In this document: one piece after another, positions 1 to 8,982 of the stretch
Layout of the letters: every line of letters starts with the position of its first letter
Numbering within the stretch: position 1 is the stretch's first letter
From: Chloroflexota bacterium
GTDB lineage: Bacteria > Chloroflexota > Anaerolineae > Aggregatilineales > Phototrophicaceae
Direction: 5' to 3'
DNA: 64,000 nt
Assembly: GCA_020161935.1 (NCBI GenBank)
Contig: JAIUNI010000001.1
Span: 372,001 to 436,000 of the forward strand
Translations under genes and position numbers: made by a program
The notes under the pieces: generated by a model
What the model saw: the letters and a program-made list of their open reading frames with translations, nothing else
What the model was told of the DNA's origin: nothing
Database searches by the model: none

Positions 1-919
1 GACCATGAGGCGGGAATACGTACTCCATTGCCTCGATCAAGTCCATACCATATTCGACGCACAGCGCTTGCAAAACGCGGTCAACATCCTGCGAGTCGGA
101 GTTGTTTGCGTCCAACGGGATACCGATCATGCCGGCTTCCATGCGGAAGCGGGAGATGGTATTGAATTCGCCATTGTGTCCCATCACGCCGAAGGGTTGC
201 ACACGTTCGAAGTTGGAATTGGTGTTGGTGGAATAACGGGCATGTCCCAACGTCACAACCGAGGCGTAATCAGGGTCGCGCAGTTCAGGGTAGTAGCGGC
301 GAAGGATTTCAACCGTTCCCTGCACTTTGTAGACGACACTGTGCGACGAGAACGATGGGAAATGTACACCCAGTTCTTTTTCAAGCTGTGTTTGGAGGCG
401 GAACAATGTGCCTTCAAGTTGTTCGAGCGCCACGCTGCCGTTGGTTCCGGCGATTTGCCAGAAGTCCGGTTCATTTTTTTGGGCGTTGGGACCAAGCATG
501 TGGCTGTTGACGACACCGGGTTCTTCAAGAATGACATCCAGTCCCGCTGCCATAATATGACGGCTGATGCGTTCGATCAGGTTATGCGAACGACCGCGCG
601 CTGCCGCCGGAATCATCACATGGGCAACCCAGAAATTGCGACTGCTGGCGATTGACGAGCGCAGACCGGCGCGAGCGAGGCGCTTAATCCAAAGTTGGCG
701 TGGAATATCCGTTAAGATACCCACACCGTCGCCTTCACCATCGACAATACCGGTACGGTGTCCCATACGGGTGAGCGCTTCGATTGTTCTTTTTACGTTA
801 CCGTGTGTGGGCTGACCACCTTTGCGGACGGCGCAAATCAGAGCACAGGCATCATGTTCCTGTGTATCAATGCGATGGAGGGGTAAGTCACTACATTCAG
901 AGGCCGATTCTTGCTGCAT
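1..919 (-). CDS. gltB: Glutamate synthase-like protein, N-terminal class II glutamine amidotransferase part (partial)
   Basis: The reading frame is open from an ATG at 919 to the left edge of the window, giving about 306 residues with the 3' end missing. The start follows AAGGAGC in good Shine-Dalgarno position. The product begins MQQESASECSD and carries EHDACALICAVRKG, where the Cys matches the glutaminase nucleophile region of the glutamate synthase large subunit. It also has GEGDGVGILTDIP, like the GDGAGIL motif of that family, then RYSTNTNSNFERVQPF and GHNGEFNT. These support a class II amidotransferase that takes ammonia from glutamine. Whether the FMN and FeS synthase domains follow cannot be seen, so a stand-alone amidotransferase remains possible. 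In usual class II enzymes the Cys becomes N-terminal after propeptide cleavage; here it lies about 25 residues in, which fits a propeptide. Confidence 0.8.
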   Translation of the reverse strand, partial: MQQESASECSDLPLHRIDTQEHDACALICAVRKGGQPTHGNVKRTIEALTRMGHRTGIVDGEGDGVGILTDIPRQLWIKRLARAGLRSSIASSRNFWVAHVMIPAAARGRSHNLIERISRHIMAAGLDVILEEPGVVNSHMLGPNAQKNEPDFWQIAGTNGSVALEQLEGTLFRLQTQLEKELGVHFPSFSSHSVVYKVQGTVEILRRYYPELRDPDYASVVTLGHARYSTNTNSNFERVQPFGVMGHNGEFNTISRFRMEAGMIGIPLDANNSDSQDVDRVLQALCVEYGMDLIEAMEYVFPPHG

Positions 920-958
920 TGTTTGATTGCTCCTTGTTGCCGCGTTCCTGACAGACGC

Positions 959-986
959 TTATTTTAGTTAAACCACCTAAAAATAA
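959..986. promoter_or_regulatory. Inverted repeat upstream of the gltB-like gene
   Basis: TTATTTTAG (959-967) and CTAAAAATAA (977-986) form an AT-rich inverted repeat with a 9-base spacer and one bulged base, about 40 bp upstream of the gltB-like start. It is placed like an operator. No regulator is identified; the PucR-type regulator next door is one candidate by position only. I see nothing else in the 313-bp gap apart from the terminator at 1182-1205. Confidence 0.3.
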
Positions 987-1181
987 ATGATTCTTTATTG
1001 GTGATAATTTATCCTGTGCGGGTCAAGAAACATACGGATAATTTACTTGAAGCTATCCCCCCATAAATCGTGCAAATTGCATAGATCGTCTTATCATCTC
1101 TGAATAAAACGTGTTTTTTCGGCTGAATTGAGGCTTTAAACGGTTCATCTCAGCTTAATATTTGCTGATATGGGCAAAACA

Positions 1182-1205
1182 AAAAGAGTGCTGCCGCACT
1201 CTTTT
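1182..1205 (-). terminator. Intrinsic terminator of the PucR gene
   Basis: AAAAGAGTGC and GCACTCTTTT pair perfectly over 10 bp around a TGCC loop. Read on the minus strand the hairpin is followed by TTTTTGTTTT, and it lies 28 bp past the regulator stop codon. Confidence 0.8.
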
Positions 1206-1232
1206 ATGGGATTTCGTTGATAGTTATGCCAA

Positions 1233-2885
1233 TTAATTCATCGTTAACAGTCGTCGAATGGTCAAAGCAAGATGTAAAGCCAAGCGGATTTCGGGACGAT
1301 CCAATTCGATTTGTGCGATGTCGTTAATGCGGTTCATGCGGTAGAGCAGGGTGTTCCGATGTACGATCAGCATGTCCGCCGTTTGGCTTAAATTCCCGTG
1401 GCAGGCAAAGAAGGCTTCAAGCGTTTTAATCAAATCCGCATTCTGGCGGTGGTCATATTCTTCCAGTGCGCCGAGCGTCTTTTGGCAGAACGACAGTAGC
1501 TTGTCCCGATCCGAAAGACTCAATATCAGTTGATAGACCCCTAAGTCCCCAATATATAAAGGCGTATCGGTGTGCAGCCTCGACGCGAGTTCTAAGGCTT
1601 GCACCGCGTCACGGTGGCTGTTACGCCATGCCGTAATATCTCGTGCCGCTTGCCCAACGCCGACTGCGACCCGTGCGCCGGGGTACTGCCGCTGGACTTC
1701 CTGCGTAAAGGCTTTTGCCAGTTTGATGCTGCCCTCGACCGTTTCCTTGCTATCCGATGAAGTCGCGTGGAAAACCAGTAGTTCATTTTCACGTTCGCGC
1801 TGCCACACCAGTGCGCTTGCCCGTTGGCTTGCCACGACACCATTGACGAGAGTTTCCAACCTGCGGTTCGATGGCTTTTTGTCGCCTTGCCACGCGAGGA
1901 CAATCGCAAGGTGCGTTTGGGTCATATCATGTTCGAAACGCTCCCCTTGGCGTATCGCTTCCTGCAAACTCACATCCCCGATAAGCAAGCGATCTAGGAA
2001 CGTGCCGCGCAGTCTCTTTTCGGTGTCGCTGATGGCTTTGGCTTTCGCCATTTCCAGCGCACAAGCGGCCGCACCATGCTCGGCGACCAACAAATCGATG
2101 TCGTCCAGTTCCGTATCACGCCCGACGATGGAAAGATAACCGCGCCCGATATTTTTGGTGATAATCGGCGAAACCAAGCGTGCTAGGCCGGGAGTTGGCA
2201 CCGATTGGAGCAGTACTGGATTGTCAATCTCGGCGACACGCTGGCGATCTTGCATCTCGACGGGCAGGTTGTAGACATTTTTCAAGAACTGCTCGATGTC
2301 GTCCCAGTTACCGATAAACTGTGGCTGTACCGTGCTTTCAATAATACGGAGTCGTTTATCTTGCACAACAATGGCTTTATTCGTCAGCCGCGCCATCGCG
2401 CTCACGAGTTCTGTCATGCCCTCATTACGCGATGAAATCTGGGTGAGTTGGCGATAGATTTGGGTTGCTCGGCGCTCAATTTGGCCTTTCCGGTCAACCA
2501 GTAAACTGATGACCGCTTTTTCAACCATGCGGATGCGGCTTCCCGGCGGCAGTACCATGATCGGCATTCCGATGGCGTTTGCTTCGGCGATGAGTGCTGG
2601 CGCGGCATTGTCACTGAGTACGATTGCAGCCGCTTGTAAGTCCGCTGCCCATCGTAAGATTTCGGTTTCGCTGACGGTACTTTGGCTTTCCATTTCCGGC
2701 GCAGAAACCAGTACGATCTCACCTTTTTGCAGCGTTTTTGAACCAATCGGTGTTTCAGGGTAAAAGACAGTTGCCCAAGCGACAGGTCTGTTCAACAAGC
2801 CGTCCCCCGCGACCACTTTTGTGCCTAACGGTAAGCCTAACTTGCGAACATCTTCAACTGTTGTCGTGTGAGTACTATCTGCCAT
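1233..2885 (-). CDS. PucR/CdaR-family transcriptional regulator
   Basis: A 550-residue protein with the family layout. Residues about 8-130 form the N-terminal PucR sensory domain (TVEDVRKLGLPLGTKVVAG). The middle, about 150-400, resembles the GGDEF-like/GAF linker of CdaR-type proteins. The C-terminus, about 480-545, is the PucR helix-turn-helix: LSQTADMLIVHRNTLLYR is the typical recognition region. Known relatives control purine, sugar-diacid or amino-acid catabolism, usually as activators. It stands alone with its own terminator, and the adjacent gene on the same strand is the gltB-like amidotransferase, so nitrogen-related control is a guess. The shine-dalgarno before the ATG is weak (GGATTAAAG). 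Confidence 0.85.
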   Translation of the reverse strand: MADSTHTTTVEDVRKLGLPLGTKVVAGDGLLNRPVAWATVFYPETPIGSKTLQKGEIVLVSAPEMESQSTVSETEILRWAADLQAAAIVLSDNAAPALIAEANAIGMPIMVLPPGSRIRMVEKAVISLLVDRKGQIERRATQIYRQLTQISSRNEGMTELVSAMARLTNKAIVVQDKRLRIIESTVQPQFIGNWDDIEQFLKNVYNLPVEMQDRQRVAEIDNPVLLQSVPTPGLARLVSPIITKNIGRGYLSIVGRDTELDDIDLLVAEHGAAACALEMAKAKAISDTEKRLRGTFLDRLLIGDVSLQEAIRQGERFEHDMTQTHLAIVLAWQGDKKPSNRRLETLVNGVVASQRASALVWQRERENELLVFHATSSDSKETVEGSIKLAKAFTQEVQRQYPGARVAVGVGQAARDITAWRNSHRDAVQALELASRLHTDTPLYIGDLGVYQLILSLSDRDKLLSFCQKTLGALEEYDHRQNADLIKTLEAFFACHGNLSQTADMLIVHRNTLLYRMNRINDIAQIELDRPEIRLALHLALTIRRLLTMN

Positions 2886-2939
2886 CTTTAATCCGTCATT
2901 ATTTTGAAGAACAAAACCTTTTCGTTGAGATGATTCGTT

Positions 2940-3335
2940 TTAGGTTTCGCCCGTGAGTAACCCGACCAAAATCACCGCCGCAAATACGACCAACGAAATC
3001 CCCAAGAAACTGCTGCCGGGACTGATATAGAGATTAACAAGTGCCAAACCGACCAGCAGCGCACCCGCTAACCACGTCGTCGGGCTGACACGCCAGCGCC
3101 GTGAATATTGATACATGCCAGAGCCTAATAAAACGACACTGCCTACAAATGGCACTGTCCAATTCGGCACGGCCATACCACCCTGTTGGACAATTTGCAC
3201 ACCTGCAATTGCCAATACAAGGAAAAACCATGTGAGTCGTTCGATCCGCTCCTCAGCATAGCTTTTGTTACGGCTGTAACCATCACTGCTGCGCGAACTG
3301 CTTCGGCGTGAATAACTTGACTTGCGTCTTGCCAT
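2940..3335 (-). CDS. Small four-helix membrane protein, function unknown
   Basis: A 131-residue protein with a basic, Ser/Arg-rich cytosolic N-terminus (about 30 residues, MARRKSSYSRRSSSRSSDG) followed by four hydrophobic segments at about 35-52, 58-76, 87-104 and 108-127. The start has GAGG five or six bases upstream. It lies 54 bp before the PucR gene on the same strand, so the two may be co-transcribed. I do not recognise the family. The Arg/Ser-rich tail could bind nucleic acid or phospholipid, but nothing in the sequence settles this. Confidence 0.7.
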   Translation of the reverse strand: MARRKSSYSRRSSSRSSDGYSRNKSYAEERIERLTWFFLVLAIAGVQIVQQGGMAVPNWTVPFVGSVVLLGSGMYQYSRRWRVSPTTWLAGALLVGLALVNLYISPGSSFLGISLVVFAAVILVGLLTGET

Positions 3336-3466
3336 TGAGACCTCATTACTTGAACAACATAATGCCTATAAGGATACACCCACGACCCTGTTTAAGCCAA
3401 TTGCGTTATGAGCCGTTGACGCATACAATCGAGACAGAAATGAAGGTGCTTGATGAGGAAGTCAGC

Positions 3467-4354
3467 ATGGGCAAACGCCCGCTAGTTGCCATCGCAATCA
3501 TACTGTTAGTTATTGCCGCGTGCAGCCCTGAACGCAGCGCATTGAATAATGGCCCGTTGTTGGTTCAGGAAGTCACGCTCGCGCCGACGACTCCTGCGCC
3601 GACCCGCGTATTAAGCGCGACCCCTTCTCCCATCGTCTTGGAAGTCTCAACCGTGGAATTGGGTACGCCGATTACGACATCAACCGTGCGCGCGAACTTT
3701 GTGCTGGTTACACCAACGCTGCCGCCGAGCAAAACACCGACGCACACGCCTACGATTACGCCAACAGCGACCCTTACACCGACTTCACGACCGACACAAG
3801 CCGTCACTAATAACGGGGTCGTTTATATCACCGCTGCGCCTATAGGGGGTCAGCCCGCAGGTGTGGTTCCCATCCCGACCGCGTTAGGATTGCCACCCGC
3901 TCAAGTATGCAGTACACCGTGGTTTTTTACGATGTTGCAGCCGGTTAGCTGCGCGATGAACCCGCCACTCGCCAGCGCAGGTTCATTCCTGCAATTCCAG
4001 AATGGCGCGATGCTGTGGATCGAAAAGCAGGACGCGATTTACGTATTCTACGACAGCGTAAACTCGCCACGGTGGCAGGTTTTTAATGATAAGTTCGTTG
4101 AAGGGATGGCCGATATTGACCCGGCCTTCAATAACCCGCCGCCGTTTACGTGGCAGCCGCGCCGAGGCTTCGGTTTACTCTGGCGTAATGAAACAGGCTT
4201 GCGCGACCGGCTGGGTTGGGCGGTGACGGAAGCCGAGATTCCGTTTACCCCACAAGTGCAGCTTGGCTCGGATGGGATGATTTTTATCAGCGATATGCGC
4301 GGCGGCGTTTACAGCCTGACACCGGATAGCAGCGATTGGAAACGCTATTCTTAG
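3467..4354 (+). CDS. Exported lipoprotein with Pro/Thr-rich linker
   Basis: A longer frame is open from 3308, but the ATG at 3467 is preferred: it follows GAGGAA and begins directly with a lipoprotein signal, MGKRPLVAIAIILLVIAACS, ending in the lipobox IAAC. The mature protein (295 residues before processing) starts with a low-complexity Thr/Pro stretch to about residue 115, of the kind that spans a cell wall. A compact C-terminal domain (about 140-290) follows with paired Cys in VCSTPW and VSCAMN and aromatic motifs such as RRGFGLLWR. That domain is common in lipoproteins of this type but has no function I can name. It lies 19 bp upstream of pfkA on the same strand, so it may share its transcript. 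Confidence 0.7.
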   Translation: MGKRPLVAIAIILLVIAACSPERSALNNGPLLVQEVTLAPTTPAPTRVLSATPSPIVLEVSTVELGTPITTSTVRANFVLVTPTLPPSKTPTHTPTITPTATLTPTSRPTQAVTNNGVVYITAAPIGGQPAGVVPIPTALGLPPAQVCSTPWFFTMLQPVSCAMNPPLASAGSFLQFQNGAMLWIEKQDAIYVFYDSVNSPRWQVFNDKFVEGMADIDPAFNNPPPFTWQPRRGFGLLWRNETGLRDRLGWAVTEAEIPFTPQVQLGSDGMIFISDMRGGVYSLTPDSSDWKRYS

Positions 4355-4373
4355 TGAATTTGCCAAGAATGAG

Positions 4374-5462
4374 GTGAAGGTGTCCAAACGTATTGGAATC
4401 CTCACGGGCGGGGGTGATGCTCCCGGCCTGAACGCTGTTATACGCGCCGCTGTGCTAACTGCCCAAAATCACTACGGATGGGAAGTTGCAGGTATCCTCA
4501 AAGGGTTTGATGGATTAAGTGCAGGTGTTCCACCTATACCCCTAACGGAAAAAGATGTCCGCGAACTGCTGGCTCGTGGCGGTACGATTTTGGGCGCTGC
4601 AAATCGTGGCAGTCCATTTGCCCAACCTGTTCAGCGACCCAATAGGAAAATCGAGTATGAAGATGCCTCGCATATCGCCCTTTCGCGCATGGCAGAGCAG
4701 GGCTTGGATGCGCTGATCGTCGCCGGCGGCGATGGTACGATGGCAATCGCACATCGTCTCGTGAAAATGGGTGCAGCCGTCGTGGGTGTTCCAAAGACGA
4801 TTGATAATGATCTCGGCAGCACGGATACGACTTTCGGTTTTGACACTGCCATCAACACCGCGACTGAAGCGCTCGACAAGCTCCAAACGACTGCGGAAAG
4901 TCATCATCGGGTGATGGTGTTGGAGGTGATGGGGCGCGATGCCGGATGGATTGCTTTACACGCTGGTGTCGCGGGCGGCGCAGATGCCATCCTGATCCCT
5001 GAAATCCCGTTTAATATCGAGGTGGTCTGCCAGAAAATCCGGCAGGCGCAGCTTTCAGGGCGCAACCACAGCTTGATCGTGGTTGCCGAGGGCGCTGCAC
5101 CAGTAAACGGTCAACAGCAGTATAAATCGAAGGGTTCTGGACGTGCTGATCTCCGGTTAGGCGGGGTAGGGCATACCGTTGGTAATTTGCTGGCCGAGTG
5201 TGTCGCGGCTGAAGTTCGGGTGACGGTGTTAGGGCATGTGCAGCGGGGTGGGCAGCCTACGCCGTACGACCGCTGGCTCGCGACCCGATTCGGTTCGGCT
5301 GCTGTTCATCTTGTCGCCCAAGAGAAGTGGGGATATATGGTTGCCCTTCAGGGGAATACGATTGTTCCTGTCAAAATGGAAGATGCCATCAGGATGAAGT
5401 TTGTAGATCCAACGGGTGAAACCGTGATGATGGCACGAGATTTAGGAATCGTTTTCGGATGA
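4374..5462 (+). CDS. pfkA: 6-phosphofructokinase (mixed-substrate group III type)
   Basis: A 362-residue PFK: GILTGGGDAPGLNAVIR at the nucleotide-binding N-terminus, GGDGTMAIA, PKTIDNDLGSTDTTFGFDTA with the catalytic Asp, MGRDAGWIA and the effector/substrate His-Arg region HVQRGGQPTPYDR. It phosphorylates fructose 6-phosphate in glycolysis. The phosphoryl donor is decided mainly at two sites: Gly in GGDGT favours ATP, while Lys in PKTIDND is typical of pyrophosphate enzymes. This combination is known in group III enzymes, including ATP-dependent ones of Actinobacteria, so ATP is more likely. The start is GTG at 4374; GTG at 4380 is the alternative. It overlaps the next gene by 4 bases (ATGA), a sign of translational coupling. 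Confidence 0.92.
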   Translation: MKVSKRIGILTGGGDAPGLNAVIRAAVLTAQNHYGWEVAGILKGFDGLSAGVPPIPLTEKDVRELLARGGTILGAANRGSPFAQPVQRPNRKIEYEDASHIALSRMAEQGLDALIVAGGDGTMAIAHRLVKMGAAVVGVPKTIDNDLGSTDTTFGFDTAINTATEALDKLQTTAESHHRVMVLEVMGRDAGWIALHAGVAGGADAILIPEIPFNIEVVCQKIRQAQLSGRNHSLIVVAEGAAPVNGQQQYKSKGSGRADLRLGGVGHTVGNLLAECVAAEVRVTVLGHVQRGGQPTPYDRWLATRFGSAAVHLVAQEKWGYMVALQGNTIVPVKMEDAIRMKFVDPTGETVMMARDLGIVFG

Positions 5463-6373
5463 ATTATTCTGCTCCTACGCCGCCTTCCCCAACCACCCGC
5501 GTGATATTGGCGCAAAAATCACGCCGACGTAGATGGCTGGTCATCCTTCTCGCGTTATTTTTTGTGCCGTTGTTTTGCTGCGGTACCTCACTGCTGATTT
5601 ATCTGATTATCCCACCTGCGCCGGTCAATATTCTGGTACTGGGTACCGATGGGCGGGCAGGTGAGGGGTTCTTCTCGCGCACGGATAGTATGATGGTCGT
5701 CGGGGTAAAGCCTTCTCAGTTACGCCTATCGCTGCTATCTATTCCGCGCGATATTTTTATCGAGGTTCCGGGCTATGGTTCGCAGCGTATCAACACAGTT
5801 AATGTGCTAGGCGAACAAGCACAGGCGGGCAGCGGCCCACAGCTTGTCATGAGTGCTATTAGCCAAGACTTTGGTATTCGGCTGGAGCGTTACATTCGCC
5901 TCGACTTCAACGGTTTTGTCAAACTGGTTGATGCGGCCGGCGGGTTGACGATTGATGTGGAGCGGACGATTATTGATGACTCGTACCCGACCGAGGACGG
6001 TGGCTACCAGTACATTCAGTTTGACGCAGGTGTTCAGCAGATGGATGGTGAGCGTGCGCTCATTTATGCACGTACTCGCCACGGTGATGATGACTACCAA
6101 CGGGCGGCGCGGCAGCAGCAGGTGATTTCAGCCTTATTCGGCAAATTGATAAATCCACTGCGTTGGCCGGCAGCTTTGGGGGTTATTCAGTCATCGGTAG
6201 ATACGAACCTAACCCCGTGGGATATGTTTACCATCGTTGTGCCAGCGGCGCTTAACCGTGGGCGGTATGAGCAGCTCGTGGTTAATCGAGATTACATCTT
6301 GGGTTCACCGGGGGGTAACGCGGTTCCGAACTACGACCTTCTGAACCCGTGGATTCAAGAGCATCTCCGCTGA
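5459..6373 (+). CDS. LytR-CpsA-Psr (LCP) family cell-wall protein
   Basis: A 304-residue protein with a short cytosolic N-terminus, one transmembrane helix at about 24-50, and an extracytoplasmic LCP domain. Family landmarks are ILVLGTDGR, SRTDSMMVV, LLSIPRDIFI and YARTRHGDDDYQRAARQQQ, whose Arg and Asp residues bind the polyprenyl pyrophosphate head group in characterised members. LCP enzymes transfer undecaprenyl-linked polymers such as teichoic acids or polysaccharides onto peptidoglycan. The coupling with pfkA is by ATGA overlap. A second LCP protein is at 43621-44889. A strong terminator follows the stop codon. Confidence 0.88.
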   Translation: MNYSAPTPPSPTTRVILAQKSRRRRWLVILLALFFVPLFCCGTSLLIYLIIPPAPVNILVLGTDGRAGEGFFSRTDSMMVVGVKPSQLRLSLLSIPRDIFIEVPGYGSQRINTVNVLGEQAQAGSGPQLVMSAISQDFGIRLERYIRLDFNGFVKLVDAAGGLTIDVERTIIDDSYPTEDGGYQYIQFDAGVQQMDGERALIYARTRHGDDDYQRAARQQQVISALFGKLINPLRWPAALGVIQSSVDTNLTPWDMFTIVVPAALNRGRYEQLVVNRDYILGSPGGNAVPNYDLLNPWIQEHLR

Positions 6374-6381
6374 GGCAAAAT

Positions 6382-6412
6382 AAAAGCCCTACTGTTATTG
6401 GTAGGGCTTTTA
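6382..6412. terminator. Bidirectional intrinsic terminator
   Basis: AAAAGCCCTAC and GTAGGGCTTTT form an 11-bp stem with an 8-base loop, with A and T runs on the two sides. It lies between the LCP gene (plus) and the converging gene that ends at 6423. Confidence 0.85.
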
Positions 6413-6422
6413 ACTTTCATAC

Positions 6423-6854
6423 TTAGTTAGCCGAGTTAGGTTTCTCGCTCATCAGCCTGTCGTAGGCACCTTCCCACATCGATTCACTGCGTGTCATTTT
6501 GGTGATTTTGATGTCGGCGACTTTGGGCAAGAGTTTGAGCATAATCGGGGGCAGCAGTGTCCACTTTTCAGAATAGATCATCACGCGCAGTTGGTCAGCC
6601 ATATCGCCAACCCACATCCAACGCTGACGCAGTTCTTCGGACTTCACCCAGTAATCCCGCTTTTCCCACGCGGTCGCTGATTGTTCGATACCTGCTTCGA
6701 TTTCGCGGAACAGATAGACCAGCATAGCGGTCATATTGCGTACTTCATCATCCACAACTTGTTTCTGGCTCAAACGGCGAAGAATTTCCGCCACGGTACG
6801 CATAATTTGACTGCGCTGCTTGCCGGTGCTGTCCGTATTAATCACACTACCCAT
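6423..6854 (-). CDS. Hypothetical protein, mostly helical; last gene of a three-gene operon
   Basis: A soluble 143-residue protein without signal peptide or membrane helix. The sequence is rich in helix-forming residues with several Trp (WEKRDYWVK, RQRWMWVGD). The codon use and composition match the neighbours. I recognise no family. It follows the 144-residue gene by 27 bp on the same strand and probably belongs to one transcript with the two genes upstream (6882-7316 and 7328-8914). No motif suggests enzymatic activity, so a structural or adaptor role within the operon is a guess. Confidence 0.6.
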   Translation of the reverse strand: MGSVINTDSTGKQRSQIMRTVAEILRRLSQKQVVDDEVRNMTAMLVYLFREIEAGIEQSATAWEKRDYWVKSEELRQRWMWVGDMADQLRVMIYSEKWTLLPPIMLKLLPKVADIKITKMTRSESMWEGAYDRLMSEKPNSAN

Positions 6855-6881
6855 CGGTATCTTTCCCTTTGGCTGTTTTGA

Positions 6882-7316
6882 CTATAGAAGCGCTCGAATA
6901 CCTTTATAGACTTGACCCCCACTCAGGGTTTTCAAGATTGTGTTCGCCGAGCGACCCGTACGTTCGGCTAGTTCAACGGGCGTTAGGGGTACGTTACCGT
7001 TCGCCAGAAACACACGGAAGATACTATCGACCAGCGAGGTTTGCTGATTAATGAAATTGGTGTCTTCGGCAGCCATTTGAATGGCGAGGCCGAGTTCATC
7101 CAACTCCATCACTTCGCCCGTATCAGGGTCGATATAGTCAACTGTCCGCACTTCATCGGTTTGGCTCAAACGCTCCCGTTGTTCGGGCATGAGATGGCTA
7201 AGTAAATAGGTTCGTAAATCTTCTGAGCTTTTTTCCCACCAGCTATAATCAACACGGAATTTCGTTTCCAGCGTCGGCTTTATGAGAAAGCTAGGTTTAC
7301 CGCTTGGGGTGGTCAT
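6882..7316 (-). CDS. Hypothetical protein with C-terminal helix-turn-helix-like segment
   Basis: A 144-residue protein. The C-terminal 45 residues, VPLTPVELAERTGRSANT followed by ILKTLSGGQVYKGIRALL, read like a winged helix-turn-helix: helix, turn, recognition helix and a closing strand. The N-terminal 100 residues contain YIDPDTGEVMEL and many acidic residues but no family I know. It sits 11 bp downstream of the 528-residue gene and before the 143-residue gene. The helix-turn-helix suggests DNA or protein contact in a regulatory complex. This is inference from pattern only. Confidence 0.6.
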   Translation of the reverse strand: MTTPSGKPSFLIKPTLETKFRVDYSWWEKSSEDLRTYLLSHLMPEQRERLSQTDEVRTVDYIDPDTGEVMELDELGLAIQMAAEDTNFINQQTSLVDSIFRVFLANGNVPLTPVELAERTGRSANTILKTLSGGQVYKGIRALL

Positions 7317-7327
7317 GACCTGCTCCC

Positions 7328-8914
7328 TTATTCATGGCTGAGTTTCCAATAATCCCCGCCTACATTTTGAAAGTCGGGGTTTGCTACCAAAACCGCAAAA
7401 ATCGGCCCCGGCGGGCAGCGGCGCAGCACATTTACAGCGCTGTAAATGGTTTTCGCGTGTACGGTGCCTTGCGGTGTCAGGCTGCCAAGCGGCGGGATGA
7501 TACTCCGCAGGATGGCGACCAGACTCTTCTTTTGCTGCTGTGCGTTGGTGAACAGCGCATCAACGCCGGCCAAATCTTCTGCGCCCAAAATCATCAAATC
7601 GTCGTATTCTGCACCGATGGCTCGTTTGTGGTTTTCGAAGTTGATCTGATCACCTTTGGGGACGATCAAGCGAATCCATTCGGTACGCGGCTTATGTGAC
7701 TTGAAATCGACAATGACCTTGCCGCTGTCTTCGCCCTTGCGGACGCTGACATAAGCCCCAATCGGCAGCTTGTGTTTGCGGTAGAACTTGGCTAATCCGT
7801 AAACGTAGCGGTCTTTGCGGACAACCCAGGCCGGATACTCTTCACCGTCTTGTCCATCGACCAACGTGAATGCAACGCGGGGTGTTTGACGGGCAGTTGG
7901 GAAAATGAGCGCCGTGCGGTCGCTTAAGGGCAGGGTGCCGAGGCGACGGTGCGGGTAGGTGAGGGTGATCTGTGTTTCTTGGAGATCATCGGGAATGTCG
8001 ATGTCACTTTCATTCGAGAACTCGTCGTCAAGTTCGGCTTCAATCGTCATCAGTTCTTTTGAGAGGAGATTACGATCATATTCAATCGGCGAGTAGCGCA
8101 GCATATTGGGCGTGTGCTGAACTTCTTCTGGCTCTAAACGTGTCAGATGCCACAAGACTTCGCCCGTTGGCCCTACCTCGTCGAAGCGATCATCTTGATT
8201 GAGGCCGTAATTCATCGAGAATACTTGCAGTGCCATTGGTGCTTTACCCAGACCGCCGATTTCATTCAAGATGGCTTCGGTTGTCATTGGTCCGCCGCCA
8301 GAAATATCCAAGACGGCTTCTGCGAGGTTCAAATGACCGACATTGACTTCCATGAGAAGATCGCGCGGGAACCATTTACGTGCCATATAAATCAAGTCTT
8401 GGGAGGCCCGCAGCTTGTCTTCCAGCTTTTTGGTGATCTCTTTGCCGGAGGACGAAATGATTTCATCGGCGTTCAGGTCATTCGCGGAACCCACACCGTC
8501 TTCGGCTTCCGCGTTATTGAGGTCGTGTTCAAGGGTTAATTCAGTGGCAAATTCACGGTTTTCGTCGTCGGCATTCAAATCGTCATCATCGAATTTAACA
8601 GCGATGACGTTGAATGATCCGTAGTCGGGGTTATTGCCGGGACGGATGCCGACCACAACACCGGTTTCGTAGTCAAATTCGGTAAAGATTAGTTTTTGTC
8701 CGACTTCATAAGCGCGTGCGGGATCGTAGATTCGGGCATCTTGGTATCGTTGACGTAAGGTAGCTACTTCGTCGCTAATGCGTGATTCAACGAGTTCACG
8801 AGCAAGTGTCTCGGTGTCGAGGGGGGTTTCCCGTTCGAGTAGTAGATTCGTCAGATACTCAATGTCGTCTTTATCAACAGCGAAATTACGCGCCCAGTGA
8901 TGGCTTGGCATCAT
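7328..8914 (-). CDS. Large hypothetical protein, first gene of the three-gene operon
   Basis: 528 residues from ATG at 8914; an in-frame TTG at 8917 is less likely. The N-terminus (DIEYLTNLLLERETPLDTETLARELVE shows the pattern, about residues 15-45) looks like a winged helix. Residues about 70-110 look like a small beta-barrel (GQKLIFTEFDYETGVVVG). A very acidic linker follows at 110-150, then mixed alpha/beta sequence; a basic beta-rich region lies at about 350-430. No signal peptide or membrane helix. The mix of helix-turn-helix, barrel and acidic stretches suggests a transcription- or chromatin-associated protein, but I do not recognise it. A divergent promoter at 8983-9012 faces this gene. 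Confidence 0.65.
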   Translation of the reverse strand: MMPSHHWARNFAVDKDDIEYLTNLLLERETPLDTETLARELVESRISDEVATLRQRYQDARIYDPARAYEVGQKLIFTEFDYETGVVVGIRPGNNPDYGSFNVIAVKFDDDDLNADDENREFATELTLEHDLNNAEAEDGVGSANDLNADEIISSSGKEITKKLEDKLRASQDLIYMARKWFPRDLLMEVNVGHLNLAEAVLDISGGGPMTTEAILNEIGGLGKAPMALQVFSMNYGLNQDDRFDEVGPTGEVLWHLTRLEPEEVQHTPNMLRYSPIEYDRNLLSKELMTIEAELDDEFSNESDIDIPDDLQETQITLTYPHRRLGTLPLSDRTALIFPTARQTPRVAFTLVDGQDGEEYPAWVVRKDRYVYGLAKFYRKHKLPIGAYVSVRKGEDSGKVIVDFKSHKPRTEWIRLIVPKGDQINFENHKRAIGAEYDDLMILGAEDLAGVDALFTNAQQQKKSLVAILRSIIPPLGSLTPQGTVHAKTIYSAVNVLRRCPPGPIFAVLVANPDFQNVGGDYWKLSHE

Positions 8915-8982
8915 CAAGGTTTAGGCTCTCCAGATGGTTACGCGGGGGAAGGTTAGAAAAGCTATTTTCAGATTGAAATTTT

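Noticed and set aside
5..655. Open frame on the plus strand at the left edge
   Set aside because: It is antisense to the gltB-like gene, whose conserved motifs read on the minus strand; no ribosome binding site.
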